Source: Catenulisporales bacterium
GTDB lineage: Bacteria > Actinomycetota > Actinomycetes > Streptomycetales > Catenulisporaceae
Assembly: GCA_019510485.1 (NCBI GenBank)
Contig: JAEKKI010000169.1
Coordinates: 1-64,000, forward strand
DNA: 64,000 bases
Direction of reading: 5' to 3'
The translations under genes and the position numbers were made by a program. This document shows positions 16,906 to 26,651 of the stretch, piece after piece. Numbering within the stretch: the first letter of the stretch is position 1; each line of letters begins with the position of its first letter. The notes beneath the pieces were generated by a model. It ran no database searches, was not told the origin of the DNA, and worked only from the letters and a program-made list of their open reading frames with translations.

Positions 16906-18147
16906 GTGAACGCCGCGACCGCCACCCCAGCCCGCTCCGCAGACAGCCGGCCGCGCGGACGCCAGCCGGTACTCGATCCCGTATGCGCCGAGGCGGTCGA
17001 GCTGGCCTTGGCCGCGGCCGAGGACGTCGCCGGCATCGGCGAGGTCGGCCGGCACGTCGGCGTGGTCGCCGAGGGGGACCGGGTGGTGACCCACCTGTTC
17101 GAGTGCAGGGAGCGGGGCTACCGCGGCTGGAACTGGGCCGTGACGCTGACCCGCGCCCCGCGCACCAAGTTCGTCACCCTCGACGAGACCGTGCTGGTGG
17201 CCGGCCGAGGCTCGGTGCTGGCCCCGGACTGGGTGCCGTGGAGCGAGCGGCTCCAGCCCGGCGACCTCGGCCCCGGCGACCTGCTCCCGATCGCCGAGGA
17301 CGACCCGCGCCTGGTACCGGCCTACACCGGCGAGGACGAGGCGCAGCCGGTCCCGTACCGCGAGATCATGCGCGACACGCTGCCGCTGGTGAGCTACGAG
17401 CTGGGCCTGGGCCGCCCGCGCGTGCTGTCCCGGCAGGGCCGCGAGGAGGCGGCGGAGCGCTGGCACGAGGGCGAGTTCGGCCCGCACTCGCCGATGGCGC
17501 AGGCCGCTCCGGCCCGCTGCTCCGGCTGCGGATTCCTGACGCCGCTGGCCGGGATGCTCGGGCAGGCGTTCGGTGTCTGCACGAACGAGATCGCGCCGAG
17601 CGACGGCCGGGTGGTGTCGCTGGACTTCGGGTGCGGGGCGCATTCGGAGGCGGCGGTGGTGCCGGCGGCGAATCCGACGTCGGAGCCGGTGGTGGATGAG
17701 TATGTGTATGACACGGTGACTTTCGGGGAGCGGGTCGTGGTTCCGGGGGCGGGGGCCGGAACTCCGGCGGCTGAGACCGCTGAAGCCTCTGAATCGGCCG
17801 GATCCGCCGAGGCTCCCGACGAGTTGACCGGGATGCTGGCCGAAGCGGTCGCGGAGGAATCGCGCGAATCCGGTGAAGTGGCCGAGACCGAAGTGCCGGT
17901 GCCCTCGGTGTCCGAGGTGCCCGAAGCCGTCGTGGCGCCCGAACCGGGCGCCGCGGCGGACGAGTCCGAGCCCGAGGTGCCCGAAGCCGTCGCGGCCGAT
18001 AAGACGAACGAAGCTGCGGACGACTCTGAGGCAGCGGCGCCCGAACCGGAAACCGCTCCGATCGAAGCGGTCGAGGTGAGCGCCGAGGCGGTCGCGGTCG
18101 CCGAGGCCATGCTCCAGGAAGCGCCTGATGACGATGACGAAAGCTGA
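16906..18147 (+). CDS. DUF3027 domain protein with acidic C-terminal tail
   Basis: A 413-residue protein. The DUF3027 domain covers about residues 20-250, with the recognisable HLFECRERGYRGWNWAVTLTRAPR near 65-88 and LAPDWVPWSERLQPGDLGPGDLLP near 105-128. CSGCGFLTPLAGMLGQAFGVCTNEIAPSDG (about 205-234) has three cysteines and may bind a metal. From about residue 285 the protein becomes a 130-residue tail of Glu, Ala, Pro and Val with VPEAV repeats, probably disordered and strongly acidic. DUF3027 proteins have no assigned function; they are conserved in actinobacteria and often neighbour cold-shock and futalosine genes, as here. The MFS gene follows 17 bases later. Confidence 0.85.
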   Translation: MNAATATPARSADSRPRGRQPVLDPVCAEAVELALAAAEDVAGIGEVGRHVGVVAEGDRVVTHLFECRERGYRGWNWAVTLTRAPRTKFVTLDETVLVAGRGSVLAPDWVPWSERLQPGDLGPGDLLPIAEDDPRLVPAYTGEDEAQPVPYREIMRDTLPLVSYELGLGRPRVLSRQGREEAAERWHEGEFGPHSPMAQAAPARCSGCGFLTPLAGMLGQAFGVCTNEIAPSDGRVVSLDFGCGAHSEAAVVPAANPTSEPVVDEYVYDTVTFGERVVVPGAGAGTPAAETAEASESAGSAEAPDELTGMLAEAVAEESRESGEVAETEVPVPSVSEVPEAVVAPEPGAAADESEPEVPEAVAADKTNEAADDSEAAAPEPETAPIEAVEVSAEAVAVAEAMLQEAPDDDDES

Positions 18148-18164
18148 CTTGCGATGCGTGATAT

Positions 18165-19676
18165 GTGAGCGCCATCCCTTCTGAGCCTGTCCGGCGGGTC
18201 CGCCGCGACAGCTGGACCCGCCTGTTGTATTTGCAGCTCGGCGCTTTCGCCTTCTTCCTGTACGCGTTCAGCCCCTCCATCAATCTCCTCAAAGACGATC
18301 TCCACCTCTCGGCGGGTGTGGCCGGCCTGCACTCGACCTGCTACGCGGTCGGCGTGACCGTAGGCGGTGTCTGCGCGCCCTGGTACATCCGCCATGCCGG
18401 CGGCTCCCGGCCGGCAGTGTGGTGGAGCCTGGTCGGCCTGTCCCTGTCGGTGGCGCTTTTCTGTGCGGTGCCCGCTCTGGCGGTAACGTTTCCGGCGGCC
18501 GCCGTCTGCGGCGTCTTCGGCGCCTGGCTCTGCATAGCAGTGCCCGCTGCCCTGGCCCGCGCCCACGGCTCCGACGGTCCCGCCGCCATCACCGAGGCCA
18601 ACGCGGTCGCGGCCTTCGTCGGCATCGCGGCCCCGCTCGCGGTCGGCGGTGCGGCGGCGGTGGGGATCAGCTGGCGGGTGGCGCTGCTGACAGTGGTGCC
18701 GCTGATCGGCTTGCTGTATCTGGTACTGGGACGCGTGCGAGAGCCGGAGTGGCTCGTGCCGGATGTCGAGCAGGTCGTGTTCGAGGCCGAAGTCGGCGCG
18801 CGGGCTGGATACGTGGCCACCGATATCGTCGACCGAGAATCGGTCGGCGCACAAGCCGTCGCGCGTACCAGCGCGCACGTCGTGCTGCCGGCGCCGCGAC
18901 CAGCTGATCACGTCTCCGTTCCGGCCTTGCTGCCCGCGGCTTTCGCTGATTCGTCTCAGGCATCCGCGCACTCGGCGACGAGCCGGGATCTGCCGGCTGC
19001 CATGCCGTCGCCGGAAGCATCCGAGCACCCGCTGATGAGCCTCGCCGATCCCGCGCTCGCCGCGCCGTCGCGGCAAGCGTCCTCCGTCCGCGCCCTCCCA
19101 CGCCGCTTCTGGTTCAACCAACTCGCCGTCGTCTGCGCCGTCTCCGTCGAGTTCTGCCTCACCCTCTGGTGCGCCACCCTCCTGCACGAGCGCGCGGGCC
19201 TGTCCGCCGGCGTCGCCACCACCGGGGTCACCGCCGTGGTCGCCGGCATGGCGGTCGGGCGGGCGATCGGCGGGCCGCTGGCGTTGCGGATGCCGATCGA
19301 TCGGCTGATCTTCGCCTCGTTCGGGGCGAATCTGCTCGGCTTCGGCATCTTCTGGGCGGCGGCGCAGCCGGCGCCGATGTTCGCCGGGCTGGCGGTGGCC
19401 GGGCTCGGGGTGGCGCTCCAGTTCCCGCTGATCTCCGCGCGCGGTATCGAGCTGTCCGGCGGCCAGGCCGAGCTGGCCGGGGCGATCACCATGTTCGGTG
19501 CCGGGATCGCGGTCGGGACGGGGCCGTTCGTGCTCGGATTCCTGTCCGATCAAGTCGGCATCCACGCCGCCTATCTGCTGCTGCCCGTGTTCATCGGAGT
19601 GGCGGTGCTGGCGGTGGCTGGCTCTGCGACCACTGCTGCGGGCCGCGCACCGGTATCTGAGACCATGGCGGCATGA
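18165..19676 (+). CDS. MFS transporter with a large central loop
   Basis: A 503-residue major facilitator protein. Six membrane segments lie in residues 20-195 and six in 310-500. Between them a central loop of about 110 residues contains a low-complexity Ser/Ala/His-rich stretch (about 245-305), unusually long for the family. [25 protein letters not shown] and the loop [19 protein letters not shown] are MFS-like. The GTG at 18165 lies 17 bases after the DUF3027 stop, with no clear ribosome site. The stop overlaps the hemL start by four bases (ATGA), so it is co-transcribed with hemL. The substrate is unknown; a haem or precursor link is suggested only by that overlap. Confidence 0.85.
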   Translation: MSAIPSEPVRRVRRDSWTRLLYLQLGAFAFFLYAFSPSINLLKDDLHLSAGVAGLHSTCYAVGVTVGGVCAPWYIRHAGGSRPAVWWSLVGLSLSVALFCAVPALAVTFPAAAVCGVFGAWLCIAVPAALARAHGSDGPAAITEANAVAAFVGIAAPLAVGGAAAVGISWRVALLTVVPLIGLLYLVLGRVREPEWLVPDVEQVVFEAEVGARAGYVATDIVDRESVGAQAVARTSAHVVLPAPRPADHVSVPALLPAAFADSSQASAHSATSRDLPAAMPSPEASEHPLMSLADPALAAPSRQASSVRALPRRFWFNQLAVVCAVSVEFCLTLWCATLLHERAGLSAGVATTGVTAVVAGMAVGRAIGGPLALRMPIDRLIFASFGANLLGFGIFWAAAQPAPMFAGLAVAGLGVALQFPLISARGIELSGGQAELAGAITMFGAGIAVGTGPFVLGFLSDQVGIHAAYLLLPVFIGVAVLAVAGSATTAAGRAPVSETMAA

Positions 19677-20992
19677 ACGCGCACCCGCACCAGCCCCCCG
19701 CGACCGAGTCCCAGCACCTGTTCGACCGTGCCCTCGCCGTGATCCCGGGCGGTGTGAACTCCCCGGTCCGCGCCTTCGGCGCCGTCGGCGGCACACCCCG
19801 TTTCATGGCCTCCGGTGCCGGCGCGTATCTGACCGATGTCGACGGAAACCGCTACGTCGACATGGTCTGCTCCTGGGGCCCGCTGATCCTGGGCCACAGC
19901 CACCCGGCCGTGGTCGAGGCCGCCGAGCAGGCGCTGCGCCGCGGTGCGAGCTTCGGCGCGCCCTCGGTCGGCGAGGTGGAGCTGGCCGAGGAGATGGTCG
20001 CCCGCGTCGCCCCGCTGGAGCAGGTCCGGCTGGTCTCCTCCGGCACCGAGGCCACGATGAGCGCGATCCGGCTGGCCCGCGGCTTCACCGGACGCGGCAA
20101 GGTGGTGAAGTTCGCCGGCTGCTACCACGGCCACGTCGACGCGCTGCTGGCCGCCGCCGGCTCCGGGGTGGCGACGTTCGCACTGCCGGACACCCCCGGC
20201 GTGACCGGTGCGCAGGCCGCGGACACCATCGTGTTGCCGTACAACGACACTCAGGCGGTCAAGGCAGCGTTCGAAGCACACGGCGCCGAGATCGCCTGTC
20301 TGATCACCGAGGCCGCGCCCGGCAACATGGGCATCGTCCCGCCCCGCCCCGGCTTCAACCGGTTCCTGGCCGACATCTGCCGGGCGCACGGCGCGCTGTT
20401 CATCTCCGACGAGGTGATGACCGGCTTCCGCGCCTCCCGCGAGGGCATGTACGGCATCGACGGCGTGGCCCCGGACCTGATGACCTTCGGCAAGGTCATG
20501 GGCGGCGGCTTCCCCGCCTCGGCGTTCGGCGGCCGCGCGGACGTGATGGGCCACCTGGCCCCGGCCGGCCCGGTGTACCAGGCCGGCACGCTGTCCGGGA
20601 ACCCGGTGGCCACCGCCGCGGGCCTGGCGACGCTGCGCCACTGCACCCCAGACGTGTACAGCCACCTGGACTCGGTGGCGCACCAGATCGCCGAGCTGAC
20701 CTCCGAGGCGCTGGCCAAGGAGGGCGTCCCGCACACCGTGCAGTTCGCCGGCACGATGTTCTCCGTCCACTTCACCGACGGGCCGGTGCAGGACTATGAG
20801 GACGCCAAGAAGCAGGACTCGAAGGCGTACGCCGAGTTCTTCCACGCGATGCTGGACCACGGTGTGTACTTGCCGCCGAGCGCCTTCGAAGCCTGGTTCG
20901 TCTCGGCCGCGCACGACGCCGCGGCGGTCGAGATCATCGCCGACGCGCTGCCGCACGCGGCGCGGGCGGCGGCCGCGGCCGACAACCACTGA
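19673..20992 (+). CDS. hemL: glutamate-1-semialdehyde 2,1-aminomutase HemL
   Basis: Converts glutamate-1-semialdehyde to 5-aminolevulinate, the C5 route to haem and other tetrapyrroles. The 439-residue PLP enzyme has the cofactor lysine K274 in [16 protein letters not shown]. The early [29 protein letters not shown] (about 122-140) and DEVMTGFR (246-253) are diagnostic. The ATG at 19673 overlaps the preceding MFS stop by four bases. It is followed after 41 bases by a histidine phosphatase and then the resA-ccdA-resB-ccsB genes, an order known from Streptomyces. This links haem precursor supply to cytochrome c maturation. Confidence 0.97.
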   Translation: MNAHPHQPPATESQHLFDRALAVIPGGVNSPVRAFGAVGGTPRFMASGAGAYLTDVDGNRYVDMVCSWGPLILGHSHPAVVEAAEQALRRGASFGAPSVGEVELAEEMVARVAPLEQVRLVSSGTEATMSAIRLARGFTGRGKVVKFAGCYHGHVDALLAAAGSGVATFALPDTPGVTGAQAADTIVLPYNDTQAVKAAFEAHGAEIACLITEAAPGNMGIVPPRPGFNRFLADICRAHGALFISDEVMTGFRASREGMYGIDGVAPDLMTFGKVMGGGFPASAFGGRADVMGHLAPAGPVYQAGTLSGNPVATAAGLATLRHCTPDVYSHLDSVAHQIAELTSEALAKEGVPHTVQFAGTMFSVHFTDGPVQDYEDAKKQDSKAYAEFFHAMLDHGVYLPPSAFEAWFVSAAHDAAAVEIIADALPHAARAAAAADNH

Positions 20993-21033
20993 AACGCCGA
21001 TACATCCGTCCCTGAGAGGAAACCCGACACGCT

Positions 21034-21687
21034 ATGGCCGAGACCAAGACCGTCGTCCACCTGATGCGCCACGGCGAGGTCTACAACCCGGACGGCATCC
21101 TCTACGGACGCCTCCCCGGCTTCCGTCTGTCCGATCTCGGGCAGAAGATGGCCGAGCGGGTCGCCGACCACCTGGCCGACCACGACATCAAGGCGGTCGT
21201 GGCCTCGCCGCTGCAACGCGCGCAGGAGACGGCGGCGCCGATCGCGGCCCGCCACGACCTGGAGGTCCGCACCGACGAGCGGCTGATCGAGGCGGGGAAC
21301 TTCTTCCAGGGCAAGAAGTTCTCGGTCGGCGACGGCGTCCTGAAGCGCCCGGCGGTGTGGTTCAAGCTGTGGAACCCGTTCAAGCCGTCCTGGGGTGAGC
21401 CGTACAAGGAGCAGGTCGAGCGCATGCACGCGGCGCTGCTCGACGCGGCCAAGATAGCCCCGGGCCACGAGGTGGTGCTGGTCAGCCACCAGCTGCCGAT
21501 CTGGATCAGCCGGCTGGCCGCCGAGCACCGCTCGTTCTTCCACGACCCGCGCAAGCGCGAGTGCACGCTGGCGTCGCTGACGTCCTTCGAGTTCACCGGC
21601 GACCGGATCACCGCGGTCCGCTACAGCGAGCCGGCGAAGGACCTGTTGCCGGTGAAGAACACGAAGAAGTTCGTGGCCGGAGCGTAG
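21034..21687 (+). CDS. histidine phosphatase family protein (phosphoglycerate mutase-like)
   Basis: A 217-residue phosphatase with the catalytic motif LMRHGE at residues 10-15 (R12, H13), the second phosphate-pocket motif ASPLQRAQETAA near 57-68, and the C-terminal catalytic His in LVSHQLPIW. The RHG fold includes phosphoglycerate mutases and broad phosphatases; the substrate here is not known. AGAGG lies before the ATG. The gene keeps the conserved place between hemL and resA. A strong hairpin follows (21713-21741) and may separate it from the cytochrome genes. Confidence 0.9.
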   Translation: MAETKTVVHLMRHGEVYNPDGILYGRLPGFRLSDLGQKMAERVADHLADHDIKAVVASPLQRAQETAAPIAARHDLEVRTDERLIEAGNFFQGKKFSVGDGVLKRPAVWFKLWNPFKPSWGEPYKEQVERMHAALLDAAKIAPGHEVVLVSHQLPIWISRLAAEHRSFFHDPRKRECTLASLTSFEFTGDRITAVRYSEPAKDLLPVKNTKKFVAGA

Positions 21688-21712
21688 AGACTCGCCGCTT
21701 CGTCCCTTTCGG

Positions 21713-21741
21713 GGACCCTGCCGCACACCGCGGCAGGGTCC
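21713..21741 (+). terminator. 11-bp perfect hairpin between the phosphatase gene and resA
   Basis: GGACCCTGCCG and CGGCAGGGTCC form a perfect 11-bp stem with a 7-base loop. It ends 17 bases before the resA start codon, so it is either a terminator or attenuator dividing hemL from the cytochrome c genes, or a structure at the resA ribosome site. No T-run follows. Confidence 0.55.
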
Positions 21742-21757
21742 ATGCGAAACTTTTCAC

Positions 21758-22336
21758 ATGCTGCGCTGGACGAATCGAACACGCAGGTCGGTCGCGGTCG
21801 CGACGGCTGCCGCACTGGCCCTCGGCCTCGCTGCCTGCGGCGGATCCGGGAAGGGCAAGAACACCGATGGCTCGGGCACAGCCGTCGCGTTCGCCATGAA
21901 CCAGCGCAAGGCCTTCCCCATGCTGTCCGGCGACACGCTGGACGGCCGCACCCTCGACATGAACACCTTCAAGGGCAAGGTGATCGTGGTGAACCTGTGG
22001 GGGGCATGGTGCCGCCCCTGCCAGGCCGAGGCGCCCTACCTGGAACACGCCTACGAAGCCTTCAAGGACAAGGGCGTGCAGTTCGTCGGCATCGACACCC
22101 GCGACGACACCGCGCAGGCCAGGGCGTTCGTCAAGGACAAGCAGATCAGCTACCCGAACCTGGTCGACGGCGGGGACGAGACGCTGTTGACCAAGCTGGT
22201 CGGCATCACCTCGCTCACCACCGTGCCCTCCACGCTCATCATCGACCGCAGCGGCGGCCTCGCCTGGCGCGCGCTGCGCCCGGTCGACTACACCACTCTG
22301 GCCGCCGCCCTGGACCCGATCGTCAGCGAGAAGTGA
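21758..22336 (+). CDS. ResA/TlpA-type thioredoxin-like lipoprotein
   Basis: Extracytoplasmic thiol-disulfide reductant that keeps apocytochrome c haem-binding cysteines reduced, receiving electrons from CcdA. The 192-residue protein has a lipoprotein signal ending in the lipobox LAAC (C27). The thioredoxin fold carries the active site WCRPC (C85, C88), and the cis-proline region [10 protein letters not shown] is present. It lies 10 bases upstream of ccdA in the same direction, within the ResA-CcdA-ResB-CcsB set. The start is the ATG at 21758, which gives a normal short basic n-region ([10 protein letters not shown]). Confidence 0.93.
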   Translation: MLRWTNRTRRSVAVATAAALALGLAACGGSGKGKNTDGSGTAVAFAMNQRKAFPMLSGDTLDGRTLDMNTFKGKVIVVNLWGAWCRPCQAEAPYLEHAYEAFKDKGVQFVGIDTRDDTAQARAFVKDKQISYPNLVDGGDETLLTKLVGITSLTTVPSTLIIDRSGGLAWRALRPVDYTTLAAALDPIVSEK

Positions 22337-22346
22337 GCACCGCCCG

Positions 22347-23198
22347 ATGAGCACCTCCGCCGCCGTGTTCTCGCACCTGGCCGGCGCTGTGTTTTCCCAC
22401 CCGGCAGCCTCCGGCTACACCTCTACCCAGAACCAGGTGGAGTACGGCAGCATCATGGTGGCCGTGCCGATCGCCTTGGCGGCGGGGCTCATCTCCTTCC
22501 TGTCACCGTGCGTGCTGCCGCTGGTCCCCGGCTACCTGTCGTATGTCACCGGCCTGACCGGCGTGGACCTGGGCGATCAGTCGCTCGACGAGGTGGCGCG
22601 GGCCAAGCGCGGCCGGATGATCCTCGGCGCGCTGTTGTTCGTGCTCGGATTCAGCGTCGTTTTCGTGCTGCTGCAGGCCTTCGCGGGCTGGAGCGGCAGC
22701 TTTCTGCTCGGCCACAAGCGGGCCATCCAGATCGTGCTGGGCAGCCTCACGATACTGATGGGCCTGTCGTTCGCCGGCGTGGTGCCGGGCGTGGTGAGCC
22801 GGGTCTTCAACCGCGAGGCCCGCTTCCACAAGGACCCGCGCGTCGGCCTGGCCGGCGCACCGGTGCTCGGCGTGCTGTTCGGCCTGGGGTGGACGCCGTG
22901 CATGGGCCCGACGCTGTCGGCGGTCTCGTCGCTGTCCATCGACTCCGGCAACGCCGGCCGCTCGGTTCTCATCGGGGTGGCGTACTGTCTGGGTCTGGGC
23001 GTGCCGTTCGTCCTCGCCGCGGTCGCGTTCCGCAAGGCGATGGGGGCGTTCGGCTACGTGAAGCGCCACTACCAGGCCGTGATGCGGATCGGCGGCGGGA
23101 TGCTGGTCGTCATCGGCGTCCTGCTGGTGACCGGCGAATGGGACCACCTGGTGGCGTGGTTCCAGAACCAGGTCCCCGGTTCCGAGTCCCCGATCTAG
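22347..23198 (+). CDS. ccdA: cytochrome c biogenesis protein CcdA
   Basis: Membrane protein that passes electrons from cytoplasmic thioredoxin to ResA. It has 283 residues and six membrane segments. The two redox cysteines are in the repeated motifs [16 protein letters not shown] (near residue 52) and [13 protein letters not shown] (near residue 185), each at the start of a three-helix half. The first 30 residues are a short non-conserved tail. It sits between resA (10 bases) and resB (13 bases). Confidence 0.95.
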   Translation: MSTSAAVFSHLAGAVFSHPAASGYTSTQNQVEYGSIMVAVPIALAAGLISFLSPCVLPLVPGYLSYVTGLTGVDLGDQSLDEVARAKRGRMILGALLFVLGFSVVFVLLQAFAGWSGSFLLGHKRAIQIVLGSLTILMGLSFAGVVPGVVSRVFNREARFHKDPRVGLAGAPVLGVLFGLGWTPCMGPTLSAVSSLSIDSGNAGRSVLIGVAYCLGLGVPFVLAAVAFRKAMGAFGYVKRHYQAVMRIGGGMLVVIGVLLVTGEWDHLVAWFQNQVPGSESPI

Positions 23199-23211
23199 AA
23201 CGAGACTTCAG

Positions 23212-24876
23212 ATGGCATCGCCGACAGAAGAGATGGACGCGGAGAGCCTGTCCACAGCACCACGCGAGGACAGCCGTGAGAGTTCTGTCACGCTGCCCCG
23301 GCTGAGCACGTTCGAGACGTTGCGGTGGGCGTGGCGGCAGCTGACGTCGATGCGGGTGGCGCTGATCCTGCTGTTCCTGCTGTCCTTGGCCGCGATCCCC
23401 GGATCCCTGCTGCCGCAGCGCAGTGCGAACACCGACGCGACGAAAGTCACCGACTGGATCGCGAGTCACAAGGCCATCGGGCCGATGCTGGACCGCCTCC
23501 AATTCTTCACCGTCTACAAGTCGGCCTGGTTCTCGGCGATCTACCTGCTGCTGTTCATCTCGCTGATCGGCTGCATCGTCCCCCGCTCCTGGCAGCACTT
23601 CAAAACCCTGCGCAAGCCGCCGCCCGCCGCGCCGCGGAACCTCGCGCGCCTGCCGGCGCACTTCCGCTGGCACGACACTTCCGGCGTCTCCATAGAAACG
23701 AAACTCGACACCGCGGAAGCCGCGCTGAAGAAGAAGCGCTTCCGAGTCGTGCGAGGAACGGACGCCGACGGCGGCGGGTGGGTCTCGGGGGAGAAGGGCT
23801 ACCTGCGCGAGATCGGCAACCTGGTGTTCCACCTGTCCCTGGTCGGCATCCTCGCGGGCTTCGCGATCAAGGGCTACTACGGCTACCAGGGCAAGGTCCT
23901 GGTCACCGAGGGCGAGAACTTCACCAATATCGCGCTGAAGTACGACGACCAGGACTTCGGCGGCGGCGTCGACACCGACAAGCTCCCGCCCTTCTCGCTC
24001 AAGCTGAACTCGTTCCAGGCCCGCTACGAGACCACCAAGGACTCGCAGGACTTCGGCCAGCCGCGCGGCTTCACCGCCGACGTCACCTACAGCGCCGCCG
24101 GCTCGGACCAGAAGAAGCACAAGACGATCAAGCTCAACGACCCGCTCAGCGTGAACGGCGTCAATCTCTACCTGGTCAGCCACGGCTATGCCCCGATCAT
24201 CACGGTGCGCGACAAGTCCGGCACCCCGGTCCGCAGCGGCCCGGTGAAGTTCTTCGAGGCCGGCGCCATGTTCAAGTCCTCCGGCACGCTGCGCGTCGCG
24301 GACGGCATCAAGGACAAGGACGGCAACCCCACCCAGCTCGGCATCCAGGGCTGGTTCCTGCCGACCTTCGTCGGGATGAGCCCCACCGAGGGCCCGGTCT
24401 CGGCCTTCCCCGCGGCCGCGAACCCGGAGCTGATCATCAACGTCTACCTGGGCGACCTGGGCGAGATCCCCTCGGTCTACAAGATCGACACCTCCAAGGC
24501 CCAGCAGCTGGTGCTCGACCCTCAGAACGGCCGCAAGGCCGTCGCGCTGGACTTGGAGCAGGGCAAGACCGTGCAGCTGCCGGACGGGATCGGCTCGATC
24601 TCGTTCGACGGCGTCATGCAGTACGCGCAGTTCGACATCAACCACGACCCGTCGAAGAAGCTCGTCTTCGGCTCGGCCGTGGGGATCGTCGGCGGACTGA
24701 TTCTGTCGCTGGGCATCCGCCGGCGGCGGGTGTTCGTACGGGTGAAGCCCGCGACCCGGAACGCGGTCCGCGTCGAGGTGGCGGGGCTGGCTCGCGCGGA
24801 GGACGCGCGGTTGCGGGACGAGGTTCGGGGCGTGGGCAGGAGCCTGCGTCCGGCGAAGGTGGGAGTGCGGAAGTGA
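23212..24876 (+). CDS. resB: cytochrome c biogenesis protein ResB
   Basis: Component of the System II cytochrome c synthetase, which delivers and ligates haem to apocytochromes outside the membrane together with CcsB. The 554-residue protein has three N-terminal membrane segments (about 45-65, 100-120 and 195-215), a large extracytoplasmic domain, and a last membrane segment near 490-510. The ResB hallmarks RVALILLFLLSLAAIPGSLLPQR and the NLVFHLSLVGILAGFAIKGYYGYQG helix are present. The stop overlaps the ccsB start by four bases (GTGA). Confidence 0.95.
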   Translation: MASPTEEMDAESLSTAPREDSRESSVTLPRLSTFETLRWAWRQLTSMRVALILLFLLSLAAIPGSLLPQRSANTDATKVTDWIASHKAIGPMLDRLQFFTVYKSAWFSAIYLLLFISLIGCIVPRSWQHFKTLRKPPPAAPRNLARLPAHFRWHDTSGVSIETKLDTAEAALKKKRFRVVRGTDADGGGWVSGEKGYLREIGNLVFHLSLVGILAGFAIKGYYGYQGKVLVTEGENFTNIALKYDDQDFGGGVDTDKLPPFSLKLNSFQARYETTKDSQDFGQPRGFTADVTYSAAGSDQKKHKTIKLNDPLSVNGVNLYLVSHGYAPIITVRDKSGTPVRSGPVKFFEAGAMFKSSGTLRVADGIKDKDGNPTQLGIQGWFLPTFVGMSPTEGPVSAFPAAANPELIINVYLGDLGEIPSVYKIDTSKAQQLVLDPQNGRKAVALDLEQGKTVQLPDGIGSISFDGVMQYAQFDINHDPSKKLVFGSAVGIVGGLILSLGIRRRRVFVRVKPATRNAVRVEVAGLARAEDARLRDEVRGVGRSLRPAKVGVRK

Positions 24877-25991
24877 TCAACGAGTCGCTGGCGCGGTTCT
24901 CGAACTATGCCATCTACGGCGCGATGCTTGTGTACCTCATCGCGTTCTTCGCCTATACGGCGGAGTGGGTGTTCGGACGGAAGTCGTCGTTCGTCGTGGC
25001 GGCGGCGGAACAGAGTGCGGAACAGAGTACGGCGCGGGTGCCGGCGCAGGCTGAGGCGTTGGTGGCGGCCGGAGGTGCGGCGGACCGGCGCGCGGCGGAC
25101 CGGGTCGTCGTCCCGGACGACCTGTCAGGGCTGGACGACCTCGACGACCTCGACGACCTCGACGACCTCGATGACCTCGACGACCGGCCGAACGTCGACG
25201 AGCCCATCCCGGCGATCGACGGCGGCAACCTGCGCGCCATCACCGCCGGCGGCATCGCGGTCAGCACCACGCTGCTCGGCTTCGCGCTGCACGTGATCGG
25301 CGTCCTGTGCCGCGGGCTGGCGGCGCACCGGGTGCCGTGGGGCAACCTCTACGAGTTCACCATCGCCGGCTCGGCCGTGGCCATGGCCATCTACGTCGGT
25401 CTGCTCTTCCGGAGAAACGCCCGCTGGCTCGGCGTCTTCGTCACCGGCGTGATCGTCGTGATTCTCGGCCTGGCCGTCGAAGTGCTCTACAAGGACGCCG
25501 AGCAGCTGGTCCCGGCTCTGCACTCGCCATGGCTGATGATCCACGTGGCCGCCGCCGTGCTGTGCTCCGGTGCGTTCACCGTCGCCACCCTCGCGACGGT
25601 CCTGTACCTGTTCAAGGCCCGCTACGAGGCCCAGGCCAAGCTCGGCACCGCGAACCCGGACTCGATGTGGAAGCGCGTGCCGTCGGCGATGAAGCTAGAC
25701 CTGGTGGCGTACCGGATCCTGGCTTTCTCGTTCCCGATCTGGACGTTCACGGTGATCGCGGGTTCCATCTGGGCCGAGCGGGCCTGGGGCCGGTACTGGG
25801 GCTGGGACCCGACCGAGACGTGGGCGTTCATCACCTGGGTCGTCTACGCGGCGTACCTGCACGCTCGCGCGACGCGCGGGTGGAAGGGACGCAACGCCTC
25901 GATCGTGGCCCTGATCGGTTACTTCTGCTTCATCTTCAACTACTTCGTCGTGTCGCTTTTCGTGAACGGCCTGCACTCTTACGCGAAGTAG
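24873..25991 (+). CDS. ccsB: cytochrome c biogenesis protein CcsB (ResC)
   Basis: Haem-handling subunit of the System II cytochrome c synthetase. The 372-residue protein has about eight membrane segments and the tryptophan-rich WWD haem-binding motif WGRYWGWDPTETWAFITWVVY near residues 308-328, with flanking His residues (HSPWLMIH, LHARATRGW). The GTG at 24873 overlaps the resB stop by four bases, showing translational coupling. Between the first two helices lies a variable loop containing six Leu-Asp-Asp triplets from a 9-bp tandem repeat (25131-25184). The 3' end is four bases from the convergent DUF4230 gene. It is the last gene of the operon. Confidence 0.95.
   Translation: MINESLARFSNYAIYGAMLVYLIAFFAYTAEWVFGRKSSFVVAAAEQSAEQSTARVPAQAEALVAAGGAADRRAADRVVVPDDLSGLDDLDDLDDLDDLDDLDDRPNVDEPIPAIDGGNLRAITAGGIAVSTTLLGFALHVIGVLCRGLAAHRVPWGNLYEFTIAGSAVAMAIYVGLLFRRNARWLGVFVTGVIVVILGLAVEVLYKDAEQLVPALHSPWLMIHVAAAVLCSGAFTVATLATVLYLFKARYEAQAKLGTANPDSMWKRVPSAMKLDLVAYRILAFSFPIWTFTVIAGSIWAERAWGRYWGWDPTETWAFITWVVYAAYLHARATRGWKGRNASIVALIGYFCFIFNYFVVSLFVNGLHSYAK
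25131..25184 (+). repeat. 9-bp tandem repeat, six copies, in ccsB
   Basis: Six near-identical units of CTCGACGAC encode Leu-Asp-Asp repeats in the cytoplasmic or periplasmic loop after the first CcsB helix. Unit 1 has TGG for TCG and unit 5 has GAT for GAC; the rest are identical, suggesting recent slippage. Confidence 0.85.
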
Positions 25992-25995
25992 CGGC

Positions 25996-26619
25996 CTACT
26001 TGCTGAAGTTCACCGTGATCGTCCCGGTGAACCCCAGCGAGTGCAGCAGGCCTTCGAGCATCTGCCTGGTGTCCTTCTCGGCGATGGACACCAGCTGGCT
26101 CTTGGCCGCCGCGCCGTCGATCTGCTTGGTCGCCTCCACCAGCAACGGCTGCACCTTGTTCGGGTCGTTGTTGAAGAGCCGGTCGAACACGCCCTGCTGC
26201 TGGCCGATGATGTAGGACTTGTGGACGTCCAGCGCCGTCGGGTCCAGGACCGGGGTCGGCAGTGTGATGGTCGCCGACAGGCGGTCGGCGGAGACCTGCA
26301 CCTTGTCCGGGCCGAGGTTGTTGAAGTCCACGAAGGCGTTAACGACGCCGTCGCCCAGGAAGAACGTGTCGCTGCCGGCCAGGAACGACGGCAGCCACGA
26401 CGAGTTCTGCACCTCGACCACCACCTGGAACTCCCCGCTGGCCGCCTCGAAGCGCTTGAGCTCCGTGATCGACTTCAGCAGCACCGGGCTGCTGCGGGTC
26501 GTGGTGGTCTCGCCGAACGGATTACGGAAATGGATCAGGTTCGTGACCGCGCCGAGGAACGTCAGCACCACCACGACCGCACGGGAACTTTCGACAGTAG
26601 GCTTCTGCTCACCAGTCAC
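25996..26619 (-). CDS. DUF4230 domain membrane-anchored protein
   Basis: A 207-residue protein with an N-terminal membrane helix (VVVVLTFLGAVTNLI) and an extracytoplasmic DUF4230 domain. The typical features SITELKRFEAASGEFQVVVEV, FLGDGVVNAFVDFNNL and the late RQMLEGLLHSLGFTGTITVNF are visible. DUF4230 has no assigned function. The GTG at 26619 has GGGGG at good spacing; a TTG four codons earlier is possible. It converges with ccsB and diverges from a small membrane gene 32 bases away. Confidence 0.85.
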   Translation of the reverse strand: MTGEQKPTVESSRAVVVVLTFLGAVTNLIHFRNPFGETTTTRSSPVLLKSITELKRFEAASGEFQVVVEVQNSSWLPSFLAGSDTFFLGDGVVNAFVDFNNLGPDKVQVSADRLSATITLPTPVLDPTALDVHKSYIIGQQQGVFDRLFNNDPNKVQPLLVEATKQIDGAAAKSQLVSIAEKDTRQMLEGLLHSLGFTGTITVNFSK

Positions 26620-26638
26620 AACGACCCCCAATCGCAGT

Positions 26639-26644
26639 TATCTT
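26639..26644 (+). promoter_or_regulatory. candidate -10 at leaderless spacing before 26652
   Basis: TATCTT lies seven bases before the ATG at 26652, which has no Shine-Dalgarno. Confidence 0.35.
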
Positions 26645-26651
26645 AAGACCT

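Noticed and set aside
17394-19796. 800-codon open frame on the minus strand across DUF3027, MFS and the start of hemL
   Set aside because: It is low-complexity Arg/Ser/Ala sequence crossing three well-supported genes; a GC-bias artefact.
23325-24872. Continuous frame from within resB into ccsB, giving an 888-residue product
   Set aside because: The part before 24873 is a shadow of resB; CcsB begins at the overlapping GTG.
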